From: CACZQA01 sp050943615
Lineage (GTDB): Bacteria > Actinomycetota > Coriobacteriia > Coriobacteriales > QAMH01
NCBI GenBank assembly: GCA_050943615.1
Contig: JBMNPN010000014.1
Coordinates: 1-37,043, forward strand
Reading direction: 5' to 3'
Length of the DNA stretch: 37,043 nt
Below the pieces are notes generated by a model. The model was not told the origin of the DNA, did no database searches, and worked only from the letters and a program-made list of their open reading frames with translations. A program made the position numbers and the translations under genes. Shown in pieces: positions 24,081 through 32,678 of this stretch (position 1 is its first letter; every line of letters starts with the position of its first letter).

Positions 24081-25229
24081 ATGGAGCATAAGAAAGTCGA
24101 AATTGTCGAGCTGCTCTTCGACCTCGTCCTCGTGTACGCCGTATCGAAGACCACAGGCGTCATCCACGAGCTCAATGCGGCAGGACAGGTCGCGCCTTCC
24201 GCATACGCCACGTTCGTCGTGGGCTTTGTCATCGTCATGAACGCCTGGATGTACCAGGCCGTGTTCACCAATCGCTATGGTTCTAACTCACCAGTGGACA
24301 TGCTGATCTCGTTTGTGAACATGGCTATCTTGCTCTATCTGTCGAACACGATCACGCCCGATTGGAAATCGACCTTCGTCCCCTTCACTAACTCGCTTGG
24401 AATCATTTTTGCGCTCCAGTTCCTCCAGTACCTGCTCGCCTACCGTAAGGACAAGTTGGCTGACGACCGCTTCTTCATCCGGTGGTACCTGCTGCTCACC
24501 GGCGTTTACGCCGCCACCCTCCTCATCGGCGCACAACTCCCCTACGAGATTGGCATCTGGTTCTCTTTAGGAGGCCTTGTCGTGAACCTGGTGCTGCCAG
24601 CCGTGTTTCACCGCCGTCTCAACACCATCCCCTTGAACTGGGGCCACCTTGTCGAACGGCTCACGCTCTTCGTCATCATCACCTTCGGGGAGATGGTAGT
24701 CGGATTGGCAGCATACTTCACCGTTGACACTTTCTCCGTAAGTTCCCTTCTCGTCTTTGCGACTGCGGTGAGCCTGTTCGTCTACTACATTCTGCAGTTC
24801 GACTACATGCTCGACGAGACGCGCCCGAACATGTCGACGGCGCTCGTCCAGTACGCCCACATCCCCATCGTCTTGGGACTGGGAATGATAACGGTGAGCT
24901 TCACCTTCATGATGGAGCCCGAAGTCGACCATGTCTTCTTGGTCACCTTCCTCTATGCTGGGCTCTTCCTGTTCTTCGGGGGCGTCTACCTGTGCCACGG
25001 CTACAACGAGCCCCGCTTCAAGCCCACGGCATCGGCTCTTGTCGCTCAGATTGCCATCTTCGTGGCGGCGTTTGTGATCTGCCTGGCCGCCTGTACCTCA
25101 AGCTTTGCCGTCGCGGTGATCACCACCATTGCGACGATAGCGCTCAGCTGCGTGCTCGGGATGTTCTACCTCTCGCGCAGCAAGGCGGTAGAAGAAGACG
25201 CCCCGTCCTCGGAGACAGGGCGCCAGTAA
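24081..25229 (+). CDS. ltrA: LtrA-family integral membrane protein
   Basis: A 382-residue polytopic membrane protein with about ten hydrophobic segments. N-terminal signature of the low-temperature-requirement A family: VEIVELLFDLVLVYAVSK (~6-23). Also FVVGFVIVMNAWMYQAVFTN in TM2 and VERLTLFVIITFGEMVVGLA near residue 205, the conserved 'ERLTLFVIITFGE' motif. LtrA was named for a Listeria cold-growth mutant, and the biochemical activity is unknown. AGAGAAGGAAAG precedes the ATG. The gene stands alone between convergent and divergent neighbours, and its stop is 35 bases from the convergent SDR gene. Confidence 0.93.
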   Translation: MEHKKVEIVELLFDLVLVYAVSKTTGVIHELNAAGQVAPSAYATFVVGFVIVMNAWMYQAVFTNRYGSNSPVDMLISFVNMAILLYLSNTITPDWKSTFVPFTNSLGIIFALQFLQYLLAYRKDKLADDRFFIRWYLLLTGVYAATLLIGAQLPYEIGIWFSLGGLVVNLVLPAVFHRRLNTIPLNWGHLVERLTLFVIITFGEMVVGLAAYFTVDTFSVSSLLVFATAVSLFVYYILQFDYMLDETRPNMSTALVQYAHIPIVLGLGMITVSFTFMMEPEVDHVFLVTFLYAGLFLFFGGVYLCHGYNEPRFKPTASALVAQIAIFVAAFVICLAACTSSFAVAVITTIATIALSCVLGMFYLSRSKAVEEDAPSSETGRQ

Positions 25230-25264
25230 GGGAGACGTTTCAGCTCGCGTACCGTTTCGATTTA

Positions 25265-26191
25265 TCAGGCGTCCGCCTTCGGCATTTGCGGCAATGCGAC
25301 GTTGGAATTGTCCGGCTGCGCTCCCGAGACGACCAGGTTCTGGCCGGTCACGTAGGAGGCCATGTCGCTTGAGAGGAACAGGACGGCACAGGCCAGGTCA
25401 TCGGGATAGCCCATGCGCCCCATCGGTATGCGCTGCTTCATCAGGGCGGCTGGACCGCCCATGGCCTTTACCTTTCCCATGAGCTCCTGCATGTCCACTC
25501 CGACCTCGACGCCGAAGGTCTTGGCAGCTTCGGCGAAGTTGCCGTCGGCAAGCGCCGCTGCCTTCTCCTCGGTAAGCGTCGCGCCCGGAGTCACGGCATT
25601 GACGGTGATGCGGTGCGGCGCGAACTCCTTTGCCATGACGCGCGTCATCTCCCAAACGCCGGCTTTGGCGATCGCGTAGGCGCTGAACATCGGCGCGGCG
25701 TTTACCTGAGCGGTGGACAGAAAGTTGATGATGCGCCCTCCCTTGCCCTGCTCGATCATCTGGCGTGCAACCGCACAGGAGAGGAAGAACGGCGCCTTCG
25801 TGTCGATGTCGTGCATGGCATCCCAGGTCTTCTCGTCCACCGAAAGCGAGTTTCCCGGCGGATAGATCGCCGCGCAGTTCACGAGGATGTCGATGCCGCC
25901 GAAGGAATCGACTGCCTCCTTGATCAGACGGTCGCGGTCGGCGGCCTTGCTGACATCTGCCGTAACGGGCCTGAGCGTTCCGGGAAGGCCTGCGTACTCC
26001 TCGGCTACCGCAGAGAGCTGTTGCTCATGGCGTGCGCAGAACACCACGTTGGCGCCCGCTTCGGCAAGCCGGGCGACCACTTGCTTTCCCAGACCGCGGC
26101 CACCTCCGGTGACCGCGGCGGTCTTTCCCTGCAATGACAACAGCGTATCTAGGGGCTTATTCTCGGGAATCGAGAACATCGAAGACATCAT
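25265..26191 (-). CDS. Short-chain dehydrogenase/reductase
   Basis: A 308-residue classical SDR. NAD(P)-binding TGGGRGLG (28-35), NCAA (105-108, the NNAG-equivalent), catalytic Ser159, Tyr172 and Lys176 (YAIAK), then TPGATLTEE. An extra ~40-residue helical insert (LADGNFAEAAKTFGVEVGVD...) precedes the C-terminal GRMGYPDDLACAVLFLSS, making it longer than the ~250-residue norm. Basic residues in CARHEQQ after beta2 suggest NADPH use (Arg). Substrate unknown: sugar, keto acid or steroid/bile-acid type SDRs all look alike here. Start choice among M at 26191, 26188 and 26212 is uncertain. GAAAGGAAACGTGAG lies before 26191. The TetR gene ends 69 bases upstream on the same strand, and its stop overlaps the palindrome CTATTTAAATAG (26256-26267), with TAGAtagtatgTCTA nearby as a possible operator. 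Confidence 0.9.
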   Translation of the reverse strand: MMSSMFSIPENKPLDTLLSLQGKTAAVTGGGRGLGKQVVARLAEAGANVVFCARHEQQLSAVAEEYAGLPGTLRPVTADVSKAADRDRLIKEAVDSFGGIDILVNCAAIYPPGNSLSVDEKTWDAMHDIDTKAPFFLSCAVARQMIEQGKGGRIINFLSTAQVNAAPMFSAYAIAKAGVWEMTRVMAKEFAPHRITVNAVTPGATLTEEKAAALADGNFAEAAKTFGVEVGVDMQELMGKVKAMGGPAALMKQRIPMGRMGYPDDLACAVLFLSSDMASYVTGQNLVVSGAQPDNSNVALPQMPKADA

Positions 26192-26259
26192 CAGTCTCAC
26201 GTTTCCTTTCATTGGAACGGGTTTCCGATGACTGCATCGTAACTAGATAGTATGTCTAT

Positions 26260-26880
26260 TTAAATAGAAGGACCGGGCGCTTTCATCTGATTATCTTCGC
26301 GTGCACTGCCGGCAATTGCCAAGAGCGTCGACACGACACCACGTCCAGCAGGGCTCTGGACGAACGCCGCCATGCGATCCGATGAGACGTCGTCTCCCAT
26401 CTCGGCGATGAGCGCGACCAGGCCTCCGAACACGAACACGAGCTGGTCTGCCTGCGTGCGGTCGAGGTCCGATTCTTCGAGCCCGTAGGTCTGAAGCCAC
26501 AGATCCCGAATCGAGTCTTCGAGAATGCCCGTCAGGAACGGAGAGCCGCTCTGCGCGAAGAGCCGGGCACGCATGAAATGCGCCTCGAGCACCTCGCGCT
26601 CTCTGAGCGAAAGCTCGGGCAGCCTGCCGGATCCCTCCAGCAGAAACGGGAGCATCAGACGCGGCATCTCGGGGAGCATGTTCTCGCGAAACAGCGTCTG
26701 CGCCATGTCCTCGATGTTTCTGAAGTGGTAGTAGAAGCTGTTGTGGTTGACCTGTGCCCGGGCGGATATTCCCAGCACCGTCATCTCGGAAAACGGCATC
26801 TCGGAGAGCATGTCCCAGAACGCATCAGCCAGTCTCTGGCGCGCATCGGGTACGCCCGGTTCACGCTTTGGCCTTGCCAT
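26260..26880 (-). CDS. TetR-family regulator
   Basis: A 206-residue regulator. HTH: RQRLADAFWDMLSEMPFSE, MTVLGISARAQVNHNSFYYH, ending in FRNIEDMAQ, a subtype in which the recognition helix reads NHNSFYYHF. The C-terminal helical domain is the ligand-binding part. AAGGAG five bases before the ATG at 26880 fixes the start. A GTG at 26886 would add two residues. Upstream of and co-directional with the SDR gene, which it probably controls. 38 bases downstream of the HxlR gene. Confidence 0.9.
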   Translation of the reverse strand: MARPKREPGVPDARQRLADAFWDMLSEMPFSEMTVLGISARAQVNHNSFYYHFRNIEDMAQTLFRENMLPEMPRLMLPFLLEGSGRLPELSLREREVLEAHFMRARLFAQSGSPFLTGILEDSIRDLWLQTYGLEESDLDRTQADQLVFVFGGLVALIAEMGDDVSSDRMAAFVQSPAGRGVVSTLLAIAGSAREDNQMKAPGPSI

Positions 26881-26918
26881 ATCCACTCCTTACCATCTAG
26901 GAAGCCTGGCCGCGCCAA

Positions 26919-27269
26919 TCAGCTCTGCGCGAGACGCTCCTTGTAGTTCTCTCCCCACTGCGCCATTGAATCGACGATGGGCTTGAGGCTTTTCCCAAGC
27001 TCGGTGAGCGAGTACTCGACCCGGGGCGGGACCTCGGGAAAGACCTCGCGATGCACGAGCCCCGCCGCTTCCATCTTGCGCAGCTGGGTGGTAAGCACCT
27101 TTTGCGAGATGCCGCCCAGGGAGCGACGCAGCTCGCCGAAGCGCATAGTGGAGCCGAGCAGGTCCCTGATGATGAGGACCTGCCACTTGTCTCCGATGAG
27201 CGAAAGCGTCGTCTCCACGGGACATGCGGGCAAGGAATTGAGAATCTCGAGATTTCTCTTGCTCGTCAT
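26919..27269 (-). CDS. HxlR-family winged-helix regulator
   Basis: A 116-residue HxlR-type regulator. CPVETTLSLIGDKWQVLIIR (~16-35) is the family hallmark, including the reactive Cys near the N-terminus, followed by LGSTMRFGELRRSLGGISQK, LTTQLRKMEAAGLVHREVFP and EYSLTELGKSL. Such proteins often sense electrophiles, formaldehyde or redox changes through the Cys. Divergent from the macrodomain/SirTM pair with a 146-base intergenic region holding repeated TTACTTA/GTACTTAC elements (27288-27305), plausible HxlR sites. It also leads into TetR and SDR genes on the same strand, so it may influence both directions. Confidence 0.92.
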   Translation of the reverse strand: MTSKRNLEILNSLPACPVETTLSLIGDKWQVLIIRDLLGSTMRFGELRRSLGGISQKVLTTQLRKMEAAGLVHREVFPEVPPRVEYSLTELGKSLKPIVDSMAQWGENYKERLAQS

Positions 27270-27415
27270 TGCAGGTCAACTCCAATGGTTACTTATTGGT
27301 ACTTACAGCACAAAAAGGTGCCTACTTCCCAAATGTAACTGGTAGAGACGATAATGGCAAGCGAAAGAGACAGCGACGCACGGAAATGCTGCGGCAATAA
27401 GGAGGCGCATCCGCT

Positions 27416-28195
27416 ATGAACCAAGACGAGCGCAGGGACTACCTCATCGGCTATCTGCTCGAAGAACGCGATATCTCGCTTCCGCCATCCGAGATGCCCC
27501 AGGACGCTGCGGGAAAGCGGATGCTCCTGCGGGCGCTTTTCAACACGCGCATGCCCGCTGAGGCTCCCGAGGAGTTTATCGCCATCCAGGACGCCTACCT
27601 CAAGCAGCGCGCCATCGAGAAGAGCATCACCGACTACCAGACGCTCAAGTCCATCGAAGAGGGTATCTACCTGTGGCGCGGCGACATCACGACCCTTTCA
27701 TGCGACGCAATCGTCAACGCGGCGAACAGCGCGCTGCTCGGATGCTTTCAGCCCAACCACTCCTGCATCGACAACGCCATCCACACGTTTTCCGGCGTGC
27801 AGCTGCGCCTGGCGTGCAAGCGCTACCTCGACAAGCACGGCATCGACGAGGTCGCTCCGGGTGGTGCCGTTCTCACGCCCGCATTCAACCTGCCTGCCCG
27901 CTATGTCCTGCATACCGTGGGTCCCATCGTGTCTGGGAGTCCGACTCCCGACGACGAGAGGACGCTTGCCTCATGCTACCGCTCCTGTCTCGAGTGCGCC
28001 CGAGATGCCGGCGTGCAAAGCGTCGCCTTCTGCTGCATATCTACGGGCGTGTTCGGCTTTCCCGCCGAGCGCGCTGCAAGCATCGCCGTGAAGACCGTGC
28101 GGCAGTTCAGAGAGGAAAACGGCACATCACCCGATGTGATCTTCAATGTCTTCAAGGAGTCCGATTATGAAATCTACAAACGAGCTCTCGGCTAG
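27416..28195 (+). CDS. Zinc-dependent macrodomain ADP-ribosyl hydrolase
   Basis: A 259-residue protein with an N-terminal helical extension (~1-85) and a macrodomain (~86-255). Motifs: SCDAIVNAANSALLGC (Asn of VNAAN binding the distal ribose), then CFQPNHSCIDNAIH, whose Cys110, His115 and Cys117 match the zinc ligands of the Zn-macro group, and CCISTGVFGFP (the GVFGFP loop). Zn-macro enzymes remove ADP-ribose from proteins modified by their partner SirTM. The SirTM gene follows and overlaps by 29 bases, so the pair forms a write/erase couple. No LplA2 or GcvH-L carrier gene is beside it, unlike in Staphylococcus and Streptococcus loci. GAAT...AAGGAGGCGCATCCGCT precedes the start. Confidence 0.93.
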   Translation: MNQDERRDYLIGYLLEERDISLPPSEMPQDAAGKRMLLRALFNTRMPAEAPEEFIAIQDAYLKQRAIEKSITDYQTLKSIEEGIYLWRGDITTLSCDAIVNAANSALLGCFQPNHSCIDNAIHTFSGVQLRLACKRYLDKHGIDEVAPGGAVLTPAFNLPARYVLHTVGPIVSGSPTPDDERTLASCYRSCLECARDAGVQSVAFCCISTGVFGFPAERAASIAVKTVRQFREENGTSPDVIFNVFKESDYEIYKRALG

Positions 28196-29012
28196 GGCAG
28201 AGCAGCTGGGCAAGGCGCTCGCACAGGCAGACCATGTCCTCATCGGCGCGGGCGCCGGTCTCTCGAGCGCGGCAGGCCTGCTGTATTCGGGCGAGCGATT
28301 CGAGCGCTACTTCTCCGATTTCCAAGAAAAGTACGGCATCAGCGACATGTACTCCGGCGGCTTCTACCCCTTCGAGACGCCCGAGGAGCGCTGGGCCTGG
28401 TGGTCGCGGCACATCTGGGTCAACCGCTACGAGCCCGGAGCAACCAGCGCCTACAAGAGATTGCTCGAACTCGTTGCCGACAAGGACTACTTCGTCATCA
28501 CCACGAACGTCGACCACCAGTTCCAGTTGGCCGGCTTCGATAAGAAGCGCCTATTCTACACCCAGGGAGACTACGGCCTGTTCCAGTGCTCGCGCCCCTG
28601 TGCGCAGGTGACCTACGACAACGAGGAGATCGTGCGGCAGATGGTGAAACAGCAGCAGGATATGAAGGTCCCCTCGGAGCTCATCCCCCGCTGCCCGCGC
28701 TGCGGCGAGCCGTTGACCACCAATCTCAGGGTAGATGACACGTTCGTAGAAGACCAAGGATGGCACGAAGCGGCAAGGCGCTACCGGGACTTCCTCGACA
28801 GAACCAAGGGCAGCCGCACGCTCTTATTCGAGTTGGGCGTCGGGAACAATACCCCCGGCATCATCAAGTACCCCTTCTGGAGGATGGCGCTCGAAAACGA
28901 GAACGCCGTCTACACCTGCCTCAACCTGAGCGAGGCGTATGCGCCAAGGGAAATCGAGAAGCGCTCGATAGTCATCGACGCCGATATCTCCGCCGTGCTC
29001 GAGATGATCTAG
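28167..29012 (+). CDS. SirTM-type sirtuin, protein ADP-ribosyltransferase
   Basis: A 281-residue class M sirtuin. Seen: NAD-binding VLIGAGAGLSSAAGL (24-38), VITTNVD (Asn114) and YTQGDYG, where Gln133 replaces the catalytic His of deacetylating sirtuins. In studied SirTM enzymes the Asn and Gln serve ADP-ribosyl transfer. A zinc site is formed by Cys141, Cys145, Cys176 and Cys179 (CSRPC ... CPRC). GVGNNTPGII is the usual C-terminal cofactor motif. AAGGAG seven bases before the ATG at 28167 fixes the start. Co-translated with the Zn-macrodomain gene. Probably modifies a lipoylated GcvH-like carrier, but that partner is not in this window. Confidence 0.93.
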   Translation: MKSTNELSARAEQLGKALAQADHVLIGAGAGLSSAAGLLYSGERFERYFSDFQEKYGISDMYSGGFYPFETPEERWAWWSRHIWVNRYEPGATSAYKRLLELVADKDYFVITTNVDHQFQLAGFDKKRLFYTQGDYGLFQCSRPCAQVTYDNEEIVRQMVKQQQDMKVPSELIPRCPRCGEPLTTNLRVDDTFVEDQGWHEAARRYRDFLDRTKGSRTLLFELGVGNNTPGIIKYPFWRMALENENAVYTCLNLSEAYAPREIEKRSIVIDADISAVLEMI

Positions 29013-29023
29013 ACAAAGCCTGT

Positions 29024-29623
29024 TCAGCGGCTCGCTTCAACCAGATACCTCACGACGCCCTCGCGCGACATCTGTGCCACCTCATCTGAAAGGCACGCTA
29101 GGGGTACCTGCATCCCGTCTGCGATCCAACGGGTGATGACCCCCACGACCGCCGAGGCGAAATACTCCAGCGCAAACATGCGGTAGGGCGAATCTGTCCC
29201 GCCCTGCTTTTCCAGCGCATCTTCGAGCGTGCGCTCGATGGCCGCCTTCATGTAGACGCCCAGATCCGACTTTCCCGGAATGCAGAGGAGCACCTTCAGG
29301 TACTTCTCGTTTTCGCGGTAGAAGGACTCCTCGGGCAGAACCGAGCTCAGGTTGCCCTTTCCGAAAACCTCGGAGACGGCATTGCCGCGCCGGAGCTCAA
29401 TCTGTTCTTTGAACTCGCCCACGATCTTGTCGCGCATATCGTAGATGTCGCTGAAATGGATGTAGAAGGTGCCCCGGTTGAGATGTGCCCGGTCGGTGAT
29501 CTGCCGGATGCCGATCTTCTCGATGGGCGTCGACGCGTAGATCTCGATGAAGGCGTCTTGCAACTTGCGCTTGGTCTCGAGCCCGCGCAGGATGCGCGCG
29601 TCTTGCTTTCTTTCCTTTGCCAT
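29024..29623 (-). CDS. TetR-family regulator, divergent to the first HXXEE gene
   Basis: A 199-residue regulator. HTH: TKRKLQDAFIEIYASTPIEK, IGIRQITDRAHLNRGTFYIH, FSDIYDMRDK. The recognition helix NRGTFYIHF resembles the other TetR genes of the 29-37 kb region. ATG at 29623 is taken. 29644 (seven residues longer) is also possible, and neither has a strong site. The divergent 112-base region to the HXXEE gene carries the dyad TCAACACGGTGTCTA, a likely operator. It ends 12 bases from the stop of the convergent SirTM gene. Confidence 0.9.
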   Translation of the reverse strand: MAKERKQDARILRGLETKRKLQDAFIEIYASTPIEKIGIRQITDRAHLNRGTFYIHFSDIYDMRDKIVGEFKEQIELRRGNAVSEVFGKGNLSSVLPEESFYRENEKYLKVLLCIPGKSDLGVYMKAAIERTLEDALEKQGGTDSPYRMFALEYFASAVVGVITRWIADGMQVPLACLSDEVAQMSREGVVRYLVEASR

Positions 29624-29690
29624 CGTCACCACATTCCCCAACATATCCGCGCTTTTTGCCTATGTTCTTTTTCCTACCACGACTCTAGCA

Positions 29691-29719
29691 TAGAAATATC
29701 AACACGGTGTCTATATACA
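29691..29719 (+). promoter_or_regulatory. Promoter/operator of HXXEE gene 1
   Basis: Dyad TCAACACGGTGTCTATA (29699-29715) sits between a weak TAGAAA -35 (29691-29696) and a TATACA -10 (29714-29719) spaced 17 bases. The same arrangement and a related dyad occur before the other two HXXEE genes, supporting a shared TetR operator. Confidence 0.5.
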
Positions 29720-29735
29720 TGAAAGGGGCATCATC

Positions 29736-30344
29736 ATGAAGTGGCTGATCGAAAACTGGTTCAAGGCGAATCCGTTTCTCGCCATCTACCTCACCTTGCT
29801 GCTGGTCCTGTTCGTCATGGGGAATGACTTCGCGCTGTTCTTGCTGTGGCTGCAGCTTCCCGTGTACTTCGCCCACGAGTTCGAGGAGTACATCTTGCCC
29901 GGCGGCTTCACGAGATTCTTCAACCACAAGATGCTCGGGTCGAACGATGACGCCTGGCCGCTTGACCCGACCTGGTCGTTCTGGATCAACGGCTCGGTCG
30001 TCTTTCTTGCCTTCCCCATCTTCCTGACGCTCTCGAGCGTCATCGACGTATCGCTGGGCCTGTGGTGCGCGTACTTCTCGTTCGTGAACGCGTTTTCCCA
30101 CGTGGTCATGGTCTTCAGGCACGGGTACAACCCGGGGTGCGTCGTGAGCCTCGTGCTGAACATACCCGTGGCCATCTACACCATCTGGTACTTCGCGGCA
30201 AATGCGATCGTGGGACTCGACGTGCAGGTCATGAGCGCCCTTGTCGCGCTGCTCATCCAGGGCATCGTGATGGTGCTGGGCTTTCGCGTGCTCAAGCCCC
30301 GCGTCGCGAGAAAGCAACATGAGAACGCTGTGTCCGCGCGATAA
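29736..30344 (+). CDS. HXXEE-domain integral membrane protein 1
   Basis: A 202-residue polytopic membrane protein of the HXXEE family (function undescribed). The family motif is FAHEFEEYILPGG with His47, Glu50 and Glu51, followed by PGG. About five hydrophobic segments (~14-28, 33-46, 83-103, 108-125, 135-160 and 165-190). Further shared residues: His122 (FSHVVM) and YNPG (131-134). GAAAGGGG precedes the ATG at 29736. Divergent from a TetR gene and 30 bases before the CocE-type hydrolase, so probably co-transcribed. Conserved charged and His residues inside or next to membrane helices suggest a metal-dependent membrane enzyme. This is inference. Confidence 0.88.
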   Translation: MKWLIENWFKANPFLAIYLTLLLVLFVMGNDFALFLLWLQLPVYFAHEFEEYILPGGFTRFFNHKMLGSNDDAWPLDPTWSFWINGSVVFLAFPIFLTLSSVIDVSLGLWCAYFSFVNAFSHVVMVFRHGYNPGCVVSLVLNIPVAIYTIWYFAANAIVGLDVQVMSALVALLIQGIVMVLGFRVLKPRVARKQHENAVSAR

Positions 30345-30374
30345 CGGCAAGTGTTACGAGAAAGGGGACAGACC

Positions 30375-32036
30375 ATGTACGTGAACAAGAAGTACCGCGC
30401 AAAGCAGCTCCTCGAGCGCGTCCAGCGCTTCAAGAGGCCGAGGAACATCCAGGCCACCGAGTGCAGCAGCAACATGGTCATCGAGCGCGACGTACACGTT
30501 CCGATGAGCGATGGAAGCTACCTGAGCGCCAACGTCTACCGCCCGAACCTGCCGGGAAGCTACCCGGTCGTATTATGCCTGCACCCCGGCGGCAAGGACA
30601 TCCTGTGGAAGAACGGAAAGCCCCTGTTCCCGTTTCGCTTTGCCCGGCAGCCCGGCCACATCTGCATCTCCGACGAGACGAGCTTCGAGGCGCCCGACCC
30701 GAACTTCTGGGTGCCGAACGGCTACGTGTTCATGAACGTCGACAAACGCGGCTTTGGAATCTCCCCGAAAGGGGATGCCCCGCAGATGTACTGGGGCCCT
30801 GAGGAAATCGACGACATCTGCGATGCCATCGAATGGGCAGGCGAGCAGAGCTGGTCCAATGGATGCGTCGGCATGCTCGGAGTGTCGTATCTCGCGATGA
30901 ACCAGTACGCGACCGCCGCCCGTCACCCACGCCACCTCAAGGCGATTATCCCCTGGGAGGGTGCGGCAGATCTGTATGAGCACCTGCTCTTCTACGGTGG
31001 CATCCCCGAGATCGGGTTTGCCAACTTCGTGTTCGGACGGGTAAGCCAGATCGGCTATGGCGTGTCCCTGCAAAAGCTTCAGGAAGAGCATCCGCTGCGC
31101 GACGAGTTCTGGAAGGGTCTGGCAGTCGATTTCAGCCAGATCGAGGTGCCCCTGCTCAATTGCCTGAACTTCGCGACCCAGATGCTGCACGCACGGGGAA
31201 GCGCGCAGGCCTTCCGGGAAGCGGCAACGAAGGACAAGTGGATGTTCACCCACCGCACCGGCGAGTGGACGACCTACTACTCCCCCGAGGCAAACGCCCT
31301 CATGCTCAAGTTCTTCGACCACTTCCTCAAGGGAGCGGACAACGGCATGGAGCAGATGCCGCGGGTGCGCCTGGAGATCCGCGAGTTCAAGGAAGACGTC
31401 AAGGAGGTCCGCTACGAAGACGAGTACCCGCCAAAGGACGTCGAGTGGACCGAGCTTTTCCTCGACGCCGGCGATCATACGGTCCACGCAGGCACGCCGC
31501 AACGGGATGCCTCTGGAGAATTCGACCTGAGGAGCGACAGCCTGCAGTTCTCCTACCGCTTCGAGCAAGACGCCGAGATCGTGGGGCCGATGACCTGCAC
31601 TCTCTACATCGAGCTTCTCGGCTGCGAGGACGCCTACCTGTTCGCGGGGGCGCAGAAGTTCCACGAGGGAAAGGAAGTCGAGTTCGAGGGAGCCTATGGG
31701 TTCGCCAACGACGTGGTGACGAAGGGCGCGATCCGCTGCGCGCTGCGCAAGGCGAAACGAGACGAGGAGCGCCCCTATCTCGTGCACTACGATTTCGACG
31801 AACTCGAGCCTGTCAGGCCCGGTCAGATAGTCAAGGTCGTGATCTCGCTCGAGAACCAGGCGACCTACTACCGCAAGGGCGACGAGCTGCGCTTCACGAT
31901 CCAGGGCCGAAACCTCATCAGCGGAAAGATCATCCACCAGCCCTTCAACTTCCCGCTCAACGAAAAGGGGCACTGCAGGGTCTACACCGGCAAGGAGCAT
32001 CTCAGTTCGCTTCTGGTGCCCTTCATCTGGAAGTGA
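30375..32036 (+). CDS. CocE/NonD-type serine hydrolase
   Basis: A 553-residue alpha/beta-hydrolase of the CocE/NonD X-Pro dipeptidyl-peptidase-like family. N-terminal strand region RDVHVPMSDGSYLSANVYRP and LCLHPGGKD. Nucleophile Ser171 in LGVSYLAMNQYA. EGAADLYEH after the nucleophile elbow. DHFLKG near residue 318. C-terminal jelly-roll lectin-like domain from ~370 (GPMTCTLYIELLG, VISLENQATYYRKGDELRF). Members cleave esters or amides of small hydrophobic acyl groups. No signal peptide, so cytoplasmic. AGAAAGGGGAC precedes the ATG at 30375. An upstream TTG/ATG frame adds eight residues. Follows HXXEE gene 1 closely. The pairing may link its substrate to the HXXEE protein. Confidence 0.92.
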   Translation: MYVNKKYRAKQLLERVQRFKRPRNIQATECSSNMVIERDVHVPMSDGSYLSANVYRPNLPGSYPVVLCLHPGGKDILWKNGKPLFPFRFARQPGHICISDETSFEAPDPNFWVPNGYVFMNVDKRGFGISPKGDAPQMYWGPEEIDDICDAIEWAGEQSWSNGCVGMLGVSYLAMNQYATAARHPRHLKAIIPWEGAADLYEHLLFYGGIPEIGFANFVFGRVSQIGYGVSLQKLQEEHPLRDEFWKGLAVDFSQIEVPLLNCLNFATQMLHARGSAQAFREAATKDKWMFTHRTGEWTTYYSPEANALMLKFFDHFLKGADNGMEQMPRVRLEIREFKEDVKEVRYEDEYPPKDVEWTELFLDAGDHTVHAGTPQRDASGEFDLRSDSLQFSYRFEQDAEIVGPMTCTLYIELLGCEDAYLFAGAQKFHEGKEVEFEGAYGFANDVVTKGAIRCALRKAKRDEERPYLVHYDFDELEPVRPGQIVKVVISLENQATYYRKGDELRFTIQGRNLISGKIIHQPFNFPLNEKGHCRVYTGKEHLSSLLVPFIWK

Positions 32037-32051
32037 AAGAAGCTGGAGGGG

Positions 32052-32112
32052 GCTCTGCAACGAGCAGAGCTGAGCATACTGCCCGGGCACTAGCACAGCT
32101 GTGCCCGAGCAG
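32052..32112 (+). terminator. Double hairpin between the hydrolase and quinone reductase genes
   Basis: Stem 1: GCTCTGC (32052-32058) / GCAGAGC (32064-32070) with a 5-base loop. Stem 2: CTGCCCGGGCAC (32079-32090) / GTGCCCGAGCAG (32101-32112), one mismatch. TTTT follows five bases after stem 2 on the plus strand. It lies between convergent genes and probably ends transcription of the hydrolase gene. Confidence 0.55.
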
Positions 32113-32120
32113 GCCATTTT

Positions 32121-32678
32121 CTACAGACTCTCGACGAGCTTGGCGAGGCGGGCGGCGTGCTCCTGAGCGCGCTTGACCATATCCTTTTTCGCCGCTTCGT
32201 CCGTGCGAGAAAGATACGAGACGCCGTGGGTTGCGACGATGCCCACAAAGTCCATGCCGGTGAGCGCGGATGTCGCCTTGATGGGGAGCAGATACTCCTC
32301 GAGCGTGTGGGTCTCCCCTTCTCCGGTATAGGCTTCAGCAGGTCCTCCGGTGGTCACCGAGACCACGAGCTTCTTTCCCTGCAGCGCCTTGCCCGTCGAA
32401 CCATGGGAAAAGCCATGCAGAAAGGTGTCCTCCATCCACTTCTTCAATAGCCAGGGCATGCTGTACCACCAAAGCGGGAACTGCAACACGATCACGTCGG
32501 CTTTGCTTAGCGCTTCCTGCTCAGCGGCGACGTCGATCTTGGCATCCGGATAGAGCGCACCGAGGTCCTCTATAGTGGCCTGGGGCACGAGCCGCGCGAA
32601 CTCCTCGAGGATGGCCTTGTTCGCGACAGAATCGTTATTGATGTCGGGATGTCCAGAGACAACGAGCACATTTTTCAT
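32121..32678 (-). CDS. Flavodoxin-fold NAD(P)H-dependent oxidoreductase (MdaB/KefF-like)
   Basis: A 185-residue flavoprotein of the NAD(P)H quinone reductase family. FMN/FAD-binding VLVVSGHPDINNDSVANKAI (~4-23), the QFPLWWYSMPWLLKKWMEDT motif near residue 68, and VVSVTTGGPAEAYTG near 110, the family's TTGG..E.Y pattern. It normally carries out two-electron reduction of quinones or nitro and azo compounds. AAGGGAG precedes the ATG at 32678. An upstream start at 32693 would add five residues. It stands alone on the minus strand between the hydrolase terminator and the next TetR gene, and may be a detoxification gene under that regulator. Confidence 0.92.
   Translation of the reverse strand: MKNVLVVSGHPDINNDSVANKAILEEFARLVPQATIEDLGALYPDAKIDVAAEQEALSKADVIVLQFPLWWYSMPWLLKKWMEDTFLHGFSHGSTGKALQGKKLVVSVTTGGPAEAYTGEGETHTLEEYLLPIKATSALTGMDFVGIVATHGVSYLSRTDEAAKKDMVKRAQEHAARLAKLVESL

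Noticed and set aside
30573..32117. 514-codon antisense frame opposite the CocE-type hydrolase
   Set aside because: The plus strand encodes a complete hydrolase with nucleophile motif and ribosome site; the antisense frame has no recognisable domain.
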